Assembly: GCA_002367355.1 (NCBI GenBank)
Contig: DFBQ01000207.1
Coordinates: forward strand, 1-14,100
Length of the DNA: 14,100 bases
Reading direction: 5' to 3'
Source: Deltaproteobacteria bacterium UBA3076
Lineage (GTDB): Bacteria; Desulfobacterota; Dissulfuribacteria; Dissulfuribacterales; UBA3076
Shown: in pieces, positions 6,646-14,100 of the stretch
How the letters are laid out: every line of letters begins with the position of its first letter
Position numbering within the stretch: position 1 is the first letter of the stretch
Notes under the pieces: model-generated
The model's input: the letters and a program-made list of their open reading frames with translations, nothing else
Database searches by the model: none
Told to the model about the DNA's origin: nothing
Program-made: the position numbers and the translations under genes

Positions 6646-8463
6646 ATGCAAAAGAAATATGATAAGAAAAACGCTTCGAAGGATCTGAGCACAGGACTTC
6701 CTGATATCACCGATGAGAAGCCTGACAAGACCGTGAATTTGCCCTCACAAAAAGACCTGGAAAAGGAGATAAGTGATTATCTTTCCAAAAGGTATGGGGG
6801 CAGAATACGGGTAGTGTCCCAGATGGCCTTTCCGTGGCAAGTAAAGCCTGATAGTACTGACCAGAAAGAAGGGACTGATTCTGAGAAAGGCCCAAAAATA
6901 AGCTTTAATCTCAAGCCGGAGGAGCTTGAAGCCTACCTCAATAGGTATGTGGTCAGGCAGGATATGGCAAAGGCCATTCTGGCTACAAAGATATGTACTC
7001 ACTTTAACAAGATCACATATCTTCAAGAAAAGGGGAAAGATCCCCATTCGATTGGAAGCATAAAGAATAATATAATCCTCATAGGTCCTACCGGAGTTGG
7101 AAAGACATATCTTGTCAAGCTCATAGCGGCGAAACTGGGTGTACCTTTCGTGAAGGGCGATGCCACAAAGTTCAGTGAGACAGGTTATGTGGGGGGAGAC
7201 ATAGAGGACCTGGTCCGTGACCTGGTGCAGGAAGCGGATGGTGACCTTGAAAGGGCGCAGTACGGGATTGTTTATATAGATGAAATTGACAAAATCGCGT
7301 CTTCTCACCACATAAACGGACCGGATGTTTCCAGGGCCGGGGTCCAGAGGGCCTTGTTAAAACCTCTCGAGGAGACTGAGGTGGACATACGTGTCTCCCA
7401 TGACCCTATTTCCCAGATACAGGCCATAGAAAGATACCGCAAGACTGGAAAAAGAGAGAAACAGAGTCTCAATACGCGCAGTATATTGTTCATACTGAGT
7501 GGCGCTTTCGGGGGCCTTAGCGACATAATAAAGGACAGGCTCAGGAAGAAAAGTATAGGCTTTGGCGCAGAGATCGATACCCAGGATGAGATGGAGTGGC
7601 TACGGCACGTGAAACCACAGGACCTTGTTGAATACGGCTTTGAGTCCGAGTTCGTTGGGAGGATTCCGGTTATTTCCATTTTGGAAGAGCTCTCAGAGCA
7701 AGATCTGTTTGAGATACTGTGTAATCCGAACAACCCGATTATCATGAGCAAGAAGCAGGACTTTAGGACCTATGGGATAGACCTCAAATTCGAAGAAGAT
7801 GCCCTGAGACTCCTTGCCCGTCAGGCCTATCAGGAACATACAGGGGCAAGGGCCCTTGTGAGCGTGGTGGAAAGGGTGCTGCTGCCCTTTGAAAAAAAGC
7901 TGCCCTCAATTAGCGTGTCTTTTTTGGTAGTGACCAGTAATCTGGTTAATGATCCGGAGAGAGAGCTCCAAAAACTTTTAGAGAATTTAAAAGACAAGGC
8001 GAGGCTGAGAAGGTATCAGACCATGCTTGCTAAGGAAAAACAGATCCTGATTGCTCGCCTTGAGCAGGAGAAGTTGCCTCGGTGGGAAGACTCTAAGCTG
8101 AAGCTCACACCTAATAGGTTGGACCTCGTAGCCCATCTTTCCCTGAAAGAAGATTTGGACATCAGGGAGGCCGGTGATAGGGTGCAATTATGGATAGAGC
8201 AGATAAAGAGTTACGAGGACTCTTTCTTTAACCGTTGCGGCCTGAGGATTTATTTGGATGAAGACGCAGTGGACAGGTTGCTGTATAGTTGTTTGGATGA
8301 TTCGTCCAATCTCTATGTCCAGTGTGAGAGATTGTGTAATATTCTTGAATATGGTCTCACTCTTATAAGGGAAAAGACCGCGCAGGATTTTTTTAATATT
8401 TCGGCTGAGGCAGTGGATAATCCGGAGCTCTACATCAATAGACTTATTCGTACGTGTTATTAA
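6646..8463 (+). CDS. ClpX-like AAA+ unfoldase without zinc-binding domain, with C-terminal extension
   Basis: A 605-residue ATP-driven protein unfoldase related to ClpX. The core (about 85-440) has Walker A GPTGVGKT (147-154), the pore loop GYVG (180-183), Walker B IVYIDEID (208-215), an Arg finger in EFVGRIP (R339) and sensor 2 GAR (400-402). KKSIGFGAE holds an intact IGF (304-306), the ClpP-docking tripeptide of ClpX, so partnership with ClpP is likely. Departures from normal ClpX (about 420 residues) are clear. The N-terminal Cys4 zinc domain is replaced by about 85 charged residues. The RKH substrate loop region is longer and reads RYRKTGKREKQS. About 165 residues follow the ClpX C-terminal domain, starting with a charged, coiled-coil-like helix (435-475). 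It probably handles a special set of substrates. The receiver gene follows 21 bp later. This is a paralog, not the housekeeping clpX. Confidence 0.85.
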   Translation: MQKKYDKKNASKDLSTGLPDITDEKPDKTVNLPSQKDLEKEISDYLSKRYGGRIRVVSQMAFPWQVKPDSTDQKEGTDSEKGPKISFNLKPEELEAYLNRYVVRQDMAKAILATKICTHFNKITYLQEKGKDPHSIGSIKNNIILIGPTGVGKTYLVKLIAAKLGVPFVKGDATKFSETGYVGGDIEDLVRDLVQEADGDLERAQYGIVYIDEIDKIASSHHINGPDVSRAGVQRALLKPLEETEVDIRVSHDPISQIQAIERYRKTGKREKQSLNTRSILFILSGAFGGLSDIIKDRLRKKSIGFGAEIDTQDEMEWLRHVKPQDLVEYGFESEFVGRIPVISILEELSEQDLFEILCNPNNPIIMSKKQDFRTYGIDLKFEEDALRLLARQAYQEHTGARALVSVVERVLLPFEKKLPSISVSFLVVTSNLVNDPERELQKLLENLKDKARLRRYQTMLAKEKQILIARLEQEKLPRWEDSKLKLTPNRLDLVAHLSLKEDLDIREAGDRVQLWIEQIKSYEDSFFNRCGLRIYLDEDAVDRLLYSCLDDSSNLYVQCERLCNILEYGLTLIREKTAQDFFNISAEAVDNPELYINRLIRTCY

Positions 8464-8484
8464 CCTTTTTGTGAGAGTAATCAG

Positions 8485-8856
8485 GTGAAAGAAGGCCAGA
8501 CCATACTCCTTGTGGATTATAACGAGTCAGTGATTGAGACGGTCCGTAAACTGGCGAACCAAACCGGGCTCAGACTGCTCCTTGCCGAGGACGGCCAGGA
8601 AGGTCTTGATCTGGCAAAGGCCGAGTTGCCTGATCTGGTGATCATACGTAAGGATGTCCCCATACTTGATGCCTTGTCCATGAGCGTGCTTCTCAAGCAG
8701 TCCCCTGAGACCGATAATATACCGGTAGTGCTTATATGTACGGTGGCCTCTTCTTCGGAGAGGGAACGTTTCCACGATGCCGGCTGCAGCGACTTTATTG
8801 AGGAGCCTTTTACTGCAAATGATCTGCTTCAAAGGCTGGAGGATTGGTTGCCATGA
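8485..8856 (+). CDS. Single-domain receiver protein lacking the phospho-acceptor Asp
   Basis: A 123-residue CheY-like protein with nothing but the receiver fold; GTG start, with GAGAG 7 bp upstream. It opens [11 protein letters not shown], keeping one Mg-site acid (D11), but the second is Tyr12. In [11 protein letters not shown] the phospho-acceptor, four residues before the conserved Pro59, is Arg55. The conserved Lys before the beta5 Pro is Glu107 (DFIEEPF). Three key positions are thus changed, so normal aspartyl phosphorylation looks impossible; Asp57 is two residues off register. Hydrophobic core residues are well conserved, arguing for a folded, selected protein rather than decay. It sits between the ClpX-like gene (21 bp) and hemB (ATGA overlap). 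Receiver proteins RssB and CpdR are known ClpX adaptors, so an adaptor role is a reasonable guess without direct evidence. Confidence 0.85.
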   Translation: MKEGQTILLVDYNESVIETVRKLANQTGLRLLLAEDGQEGLDLAKAELPDLVIIRKDVPILDALSMSVLLKQSPETDNIPVVLICTVASSSERERFHDAGCSDFIEEPFTANDLLQRLEDWLP

Positions 8857-9821
8857 TGTACCCTGAATATCGCCCCCGCAGGTTGCGCCGCACGGAATCT
8901 ATGCGCGCGCTGATCCGTGAGACCATCTTGAGCCCGAAACACCTTATCTATCCCCTTTTCATTATATATGGCAAAGGCATTAAACAGCCTATTGAAGCCA
9001 TGCCCGGCTGTTATCAGTTTTCTGTGGATGCGGTAGTAAAAGAGGCCAAGGAAGTCTTTGATCTGGGAATTAATGCAGTCCTTTTATTCGGCCTTCCTGA
9101 AAAAAAAGACCCAATGGGTTCTCATGCCTGGATAAAAAGCGGTGTGGTGCAAAAGGCCATATCCGCCATAAAGAAGTCAGTGCCTGATCTCCTCGTTGTG
9201 ACTGACGTGTGCCTTTGCGAGTACACTTCACACGGGCACTGTGGCGTGTTCTCAAATGGCCGGATAGACAATGATGCAACTCTGGAGCTGCTGGCAAAGG
9301 TTGCTCTTTCTCACGCCAGGGCAGGGGCGGACATTGTAGCGCCTTCCGATATGATGGACGGCCGTGTGGGAGCAATAAGGGAGGCCCTTGACGAGCACGG
9401 CTTTGACCAGATCCCTATTCTCTCCTATGCTGTTAAGTATGCTTCATCATTCTACGGACCCTTCCGTGAAGCGGCAGAGTGTGCCCCTAAATCCGGAGAT
9501 CGTCGCTCATACCAGATGGACCCCGCAAATGCCAGGGAAGCTATGCGGGAAGCCATGCTGGACCTTGAGGAAGGGGCTGACATCCTCATGGTGAAGCCTG
9601 CCATGCCCTACCTTGACATAATCCATCTTCTGCGGCAGGAGTTCACTCTTCCAATTGCAGCCTATCAGGTGAGCGGTGAATACTCAATGATAAAGGCCGC
9701 ATCTTCCAAGGGCTGGCTGGATGAGGCCAGGGTTGTGGAGGAGTCACTTCTCAGCATCCGAAGGGCAGGGGCCGATGTCATAATTACTTACTTTGCAAAG
9801 GATATGGCCAGGGTCCTCTGA
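8853..9821 (+). CDS. hemB: Porphobilinogen synthase (5-aminolevulinate dehydratase)
   Basis: Condenses two 5-aminolevulinate molecules to porphobilinogen, the first common pyrrole of heme, siroheme and cobalamin synthesis; cytosolic, usually an octamer. The 322-residue length is normal. [15 protein letters not shown] gives the three zinc-binding cysteines C120, C122 and C130, so it is the Zn-dependent type. Schiff-base lysines are K195 ([17 protein letters not shown]) and K248 ([12 protein letters not shown]). [10 protein letters not shown] and an ending in ITYFAKDMA complete the signature. The start is ATG 8853, which overlaps the receiver stop (ATGA) with GGAGG 10 bp upstream; ATG 8856 is an alternative. 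Overlap implies coupled translation with the receiver, placing hemB in the ClpX-like operon. No other heme gene is visible in the window. Confidence 0.96.
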   Translation: MMYPEYRPRRLRRTESMRALIRETILSPKHLIYPLFIIYGKGIKQPIEAMPGCYQFSVDAVVKEAKEVFDLGINAVLLFGLPEKKDPMGSHAWIKSGVVQKAISAIKKSVPDLLVVTDVCLCEYTSHGHCGVFSNGRIDNDATLELLAKVALSHARAGADIVAPSDMMDGRVGAIREALDEHGFDQIPILSYAVKYASSFYGPFREAAECAPKSGDRRSYQMDPANAREAMREAMLDLEEGADILMVKPAMPYLDIIHLLRQEFTLPIAAYQVSGEYSMIKAASSKGWLDEARVVEESLLSIRRAGADVIITYFAKDMARVL

Positions 9822-9849
9822 TTGCCAAGCCTGACTTCAATATTTTATC

Positions 9850-9876
9850 CGCAGATTACGCAGATTTTCGCAGATT
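9850..9876. repeat. Three CGCAGATT direct repeats
   Basis: CGCAGATT occurs at 9850-9857, 9859-9866 and 9869-9876, 28 bp after the hemB stop. Short arrays of this kind occur between genes in various bacterial genomes; I see no terminator fold in it. Confidence 0.6.
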
Positions 9877-10077
9877 GAACAGAACACGAGTCTTATCGCA
9901 TAATTAATCAAGGGTAAACCCCTGGCTCTGCCGGCGGACTCCCAGAGTTTGACAGTTCCGGGATTATGCTTTTCGAGTTGGCGCGGGAGGTCTGCCACAC
10001 CCACAATACACATGTTCACCTCTGGGAATTGAAGTGGCCAGTTCTGAAATGGGAATGGTGTCTCCTCCTCATTAAAC
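9877..10077. other. Intergenic stretch, no supported gene
   Basis: About 200 bp between the CGCAGATT array and the radical SAM gene. A minus-strand frame stays open through it, but begins inside the radical SAM gene, ends in the repeat array and matches nothing I know. There is no clear ribosome binding site before ATG 10078 (the preceding bases are TCTCCTCCTCATTAAAC), so the radical SAM gene may be poorly translated or have been joined here by rearrangement. Confidence 0.5.
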
Positions 10078-11159
10078 ATGTTTAAATGGTTTAAAAGACA
10101 ACTGGACAAAATCAAGAGCCCAACCCTGGACTGGGTTCAGGTTGAAATAACGACCCTTTGCAATGGAGCCTGCATCTATTGTCCCCGTACCCTGATGGGG
10201 AAACGTTGGACAAACAAACAGATGCCGATATATCTATTTCATAAATTGATCCCTTTTCTCAAATATACGGACATGGTTTACCTGCAGGGGTGGGGAGAAC
10301 CTCTTCTTAACAACGATATCTTTGAAATGATCCGGATTTGCAAGGATCGAGGCAAACGCACCGGATTTACTACAAACGGCATGCTTCTCACTGAAGATAC
10401 CATCCAAAAGTTGGTTGATTTAGAGTTGGACATCATCGGTATCAGTCTCGCCGGCACCACAGCACCAACCCACAACCATATCCGCAAAGGGAGTGATTTT
10501 AAGACGATTATTTCCCGTCTTGAACTACTTCGCAAGATCAAGGCTAAAAAAAAAACCATCTCCCTGCAGTGCACCTGGCCTATCTCATGCTCAGATCCAA
10601 TTTTCATGAACTCAAGGAGATTCTCCCCCTTGCAAAAAGGGTGGGAGCAAAACAGATAGTAGCCGGCAACCCGACTTTGATCATTGATCCGAAACTTTCC
10701 GCAGAAGCGATTTTCAACGATACAGGGCGTATAAACTATTATAGCATCGCCCTGGAGGAGATCAAAGACAAAGCAGCTAATGAAAACATCATCTTTGATT
10801 ATCACGGCCCCGGCCTTGACAATGCTTCTGGCCGCTGCCGCGAAAATGTCCGCCATGCGTGTGTCATCAATGTTGAAGGTGAGGTCGTCCCATGCGTTCT
10901 AACCGATCCGGTTCTATGTAAAACCCGCGAACCCGGTGACCACAATCCACCCTGTTACATCTTCAAAGGTCAATCTTTTCCGATAAGAGGAATCTCCTTT
11001 GGCAACATACAGAACGAAACCTTAGCCCACATCTGGAATAAGAAGGAATACTCCGGATTCAGAGGGCTCTTCAAGCCAAAGATAACAAAAAGCCCTGAGC
11101 AAATCCTGTCAGAAATGCCTCAATGCTGCGTAAAATGTTATAAGAGGCTGGGGGCGTAA
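10078..11159 (+). pseudogene. Radical SAM/SPASM-like protein gene, frameshifted at an A10 tract
   Basis: Two adjoining frames together encode one protein of about 360 residues. The first (from ATG 10078) has the radical SAM [4Fe-4S] motif CNGACIYC (C28, C32, C35), preceded by WVQVEITT, and GWGEP (71-75), which helps bind SAM. It runs on to a stop at 10657-10659, but sense is lost at about residue 159. The other frame continues NHLPAVHLAYLMLRSNFHEL and carries the C-terminal part: CVINVEGEVVPC, then ISFGNIQNETLAHIW, then QCCVKCYKRLGA, resembling the auxiliary cluster of SPASM/twitch proteins. The frames join at ten consecutive A (10546-10555); a one-base change there restores a continuous protein. 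It may be a sequencing error, true decay, or slippage producing two products. The substrate is unknown. Its end lies 5 bp from the convergent ahcY. Confidence 0.8.
10546..10555 (+). other. A10 homopolymer at the radical SAM frame junction
   Basis: Ten A in a row after GCT. Read with 10, the frame goes off after Lys-Lys-Lys-Thr; with 8 or 11 it would continue Lys-Lys-(Lys)-Asn-His-Leu-Pro into the conserved C-terminal half. Runs of nine or more A are known sites of RNA polymerase slippage and of indel errors. Confidence 0.8.
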
Positions 11160-11164
11160 TGGAA

Positions 11165-12433
<1,269 letters not shown>

Positions 12434-13588
12434 CTACAGTCCTGCCTGTTCCTTAAGAGTTTCCACCATGTCTATGCGTTCCCAGGTAAATTCCGGCTCA
12501 GGTCTGCCGAAATGACCATATGCAGCAGTCTTCTTAAAGATCGGCCGTCTCATGTCCAGGTAATCAATGATGTCCTTTGGTTTAAAACTGAAATTTTGTT
12601 CTATGAGTTCTACGATTCGCTCACGGGGAATGGCCTCAGTGCCAAAAGTGCGGACATTTATGGCCAGGGGCCGGGTAACACCAATAGCGTAAGACACTTG
12701 GACCTCGCATTCCCTTGCAACCCCGGCGGCCACCAGATTCTTGGCTACGTAACGGGCCATATATGAGGGGGAACGGTCAACCTTTGTAGGATCCTTTCCG
12801 GAAAAGGCCCCGCCACCGTGATGACCTCGGCCTCCGTAAGTATCAACAATAATCTTTCTCCCTGTAATTCCACAGTCTGCCAAAGGACCGCCTACCACAA
12901 AACGCCCTGTGCTGTTTATGAAAAATTCTGTCTTGCCGGTTAAGTGCTCAGGTGCAACGACTTTTTTAACAACCTCCTCAATCACTGCCTCTTTCACTTC
13001 TTTATTGCTGACTCCAGGCTCATGCTGGGCAGCTATTACGATGGAATGGGCTGAGACAGGTCTTCTGTCCTCATACTGAATCGTAACCTGTGACTTGCCG
13101 TCAGGTCTTAAAAAGGGCAAAACCCCTTTTTTCCTTACTTCTGCCAGACGAAATGCCAATCGATGGGCGTACCATATGGGCATGGGCATGTAGTCAGGAG
13201 TCTCATCGCAGGCATAACCAAACATCAGGCCCTGATCTCCAGCCCCGAGGTCGCCTTCACGATCCACACCCATGGCTATATCCGGCGACTGTTTGTCAAT
13301 GCTGGAAATAACTGCACAGGTCTGCCAGTCAAAACCCATGGAAGAATTGGAATACCCGATTTCTTTTATGGTACCACGGACTACCCGGGGCATATCTACA
13401 TAGCAATCTGTAGTTATCTCGCCCGCGATCAAGGCCAGTCCTGTGGTTACCAGAGTTTCACAGGCAACCCGTGCATAAGGGTCTTTGTCTATGATGGCAT
13501 CCAGAATAGCGTCTGAGATCTGATCCGCCACTTTGTCGGGATGACCTTCAGTTACTGACTCCGACGTAAAAAGAAAATTCCGCATCAT
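12434..13588 (-). CDS. metK: S-adenosylmethionine synthetase
   Basis: Makes S-adenosylmethionine from methionine and ATP. The 384-residue length is standard. Signatures are [19 protein letters not shown] (GHPDK at 15-19, ATP/Mg site), [12 protein letters not shown] (115-126), and [19 protein letters not shown] (256-272), which contains the GGGAFSGKD phosphate-binding loop. The ATG at 13588 has GGAGG 11 bp upstream; a second ATG follows at once. No SAM riboswitch is visible: only about 60 bp separate metK from a tRNA-Ser gene, filled by an intrinsic terminator whose T-run ends next to the metK ribosome binding site. Expression therefore depends on read-through from the tRNA promoter or on a start I cannot see. 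ahcY follows 12 bp downstream. Confidence 0.97.
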   Translation of the reverse strand: MMRNFLFTSESVTEGHPDKVADQISDAILDAIIDKDPYARVACETLVTTGLALIAGEITTDCYVDMPRVVRGTIKEIGYSNSSMGFDWQTCAVISSIDKQSPDIAMGVDREGDLGAGDQGLMFGYACDETPDYMPMPIWYAHRLAFRLAEVRKKGVLPFLRPDGKSQVTIQYEDRRPVSAHSIVIAAQHEPGVSNKEVKEAVIEEVVKKVVAPEHLTGKTEFFINSTGRFVVGGPLADCGITGRKIIVDTYGGRGHHGGGAFSGKDPTKVDRSPSYMARYVAKNLVAAGVARECEVQVSYAIGVTRPLAINVRTFGTEAIPRERIVELIEQNFSFKPKDIIDYLDMRRPIFKKTAAYGHFGRPEPEFTWERIDMVETLKEQAGL

Positions 13589-13605
13589 GAATAGATATAC
13601 CTCCT

Positions 13606-13629
13606 AAAAAATACCGGCTTTCACCGGCA
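13606..13629 (-). terminator. Rho-independent terminator after the tRNA-Ser genes, abutting metK
   Basis: On the minus strand a 7-bp stem (TGCCGGT / GCCGGTA, two G-U pairs) closes a GAAA loop and is followed by six T. It ends 1 bp before the AGGAGG site of metK. It should end the tRNA transcript or partly attenuate metK. Confidence 0.75.
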
Positions 13630-13649
13630 AATCCGAGAAATTAATTCTT

Positions 13650-13741
<92 letters not shown>

Positions 13742-13756
13742 GTATAGACATTTTTT

Positions 13757-13844
13757 TGGCGGAGGGAGTAGGATTCGAACCCACGGTACCTCTCGGCACA
13801 GCGGTTTTCAAGACCGCCGCCTTCAACCACTCGGCCATCCCTCC
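13757..13844 (-). tRNA. tRNA-Ser (anticodon TGA)
   Basis: An 88-nt class II tRNA with encoded CCA. Acceptor GGAGGGA (13844-13838) pairs with TCCCTCC (13767-13761), discriminator G. The loop CTTGAAA holds TGA at 13810-13808, reading UCA and UCN codons by wobble. The long variable arm is of serine type. It is 15 bp upstream of the GCT tRNA, clearly one transcript. Confidence 0.96.
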
Positions 13845-13883
13845 AGGCAGAGATCAATCATTGAGCAATTGCTTAACAAATAC

Positions 13884-13912
13884 AAATTACTGACGGCAGT
13901 AAATACTGTCAA
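13884..13912 (-). promoter_or_regulatory. Sigma70-type promoter of the tRNA-Ser (and perhaps metK-ahcY) transcript
   Basis: TTGACA (13912-13907), a 17-bp spacer, then TAATTT (13889-13884). Transcription would begin near 13877, about 33 bp before the first tRNA. The spacer contains the inverted repeat TTACTG-ACGG-CAGTAA (13887-13902), which overlaps the -10 box and could be an operator. A 10-bp palindrome, AGCAATTGCT (13864-13873), lies in the leader. Confidence 0.65.
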
Positions 13913-14100
13913 GAAACGATTCCAGAAATACAAACTTTAAAAAATATATGGCAACCTTCGGCATCCTTCATTCACCAGTTTACACTGTTTTCGAAAAAGT
14001 GTGTATTATCGAATTGAATGCGGATGTCGAAACTGGAAATTCGAAATTTGAAATGTAACTTCTCAATATGTCTGGGTAACAGTCACTGGATTCCCGCCTT
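13913..14100. other. Intergenic right edge with repeats only
   Basis: No gene is visible. A near-palindrome, ACACT-G-TTTTCGAAAA-AGTGT, lies at 13982-14002. GAAAT/TTCGAAATTTGAAAT units occupy 14029-14055, similar in style to the repeat at 6462-6530. The last 19 bases begin a common hairpin-type repeat (listed separately). Confidence 0.55.
14082..14100. repeat. Left half of an ATTCCCGCC-type interspersed hairpin repeat
   Basis: The window ends GTCACTGGATTCCCGCCTT. This is the left arm of the widespread proteobacterial repeat whose right arm reads CGCGGGAATGAC. The partner arm would lie just beyond the window. Confidence 0.5.

Noticed and set aside
9837..10115. A 92-codon minus-strand open frame after hemB
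   Set aside because: It starts inside the radical SAM gene, ends in the CGCAGATT array, and shows no family pattern or ribosome binding site.
13979..14009. Plus-strand promoter TTTACA/TATTAT
   Set aside because: The spacer is 19 bp and no plus-strand gene follows within the window.

Overview
The window looks like the chromosome of a deltaproteobacterium (Desulfobacterota-like). This is inferred from gene content and style: a stand-alone AICAR transformylase, a short-type AhcY beside MetK, a CoA-disulfide-reductase-like flavoprotein with a rhodanese tail, a ClpX paralog, a four-helix-bundle (S23-type) gene remnant, and AT-rich or CGCAGATT-type intergenic repeats. No taxonomic marker was searched, so the assignment is tentative. 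I see no complete insertion sequence, prophage or CRISPR array.

Left part, minus strand (1-6439). A type II toxin-antitoxin pair (Phd/YefM antitoxin, then a PIN/VapC toxin running off the left edge) is followed by about 370 bp without a gene. Next comes a three-gene cluster transcribed leftwards: an AICAR formyltransferase without the cyclohydrolase domain, a small conserved hypothetical starting with TTG, and an alpha/beta hydrolase with no recognisable catalytic histidine. A repeat-flanked gap holds the first 20 codons of a dead S23-type gene. Upstream of it lies a redox pair: a DsbC-like periplasmic disulfide isomerase and a CoADR/persulfide-reductase-like flavoprotein with a rhodanese domain.

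Middle, plus strand (6646-11159). A ClpX-type AAA+ unfoldase keeps the GYVG pore loop and the IGF ClpP-docking loop. It lacks the zinc-binding domain, has a replaced RKH region, and carries a long C-terminal extension. It is followed after 21 bp by a single-domain receiver that has lost its phospho-acceptor Asp, and then by hemB (4-bp ATGA overlap). By analogy with the receiver-type ClpX adaptors RssB and CpdR, this could be an unfoldase-adaptor pair linked to tetrapyrrole synthesis; this is the most interesting hypothesis in the window. A radical SAM/SPASM-like gene follows, broken in frame at a run of ten A.

Right part, minus strand (11165-13912). A good sigma70-type promoter drives two tRNA-Ser genes (TGA, then GCT, both with encoded CCA). 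A Rho-independent terminator follows, abutting the metK ribosome binding site, then metK and ahcY. MetK makes S-adenosylmethionine and AhcY removes S-adenosylhomocysteine, so the pair runs the activated methyl cycle. The last 190 bp hold only repeats.
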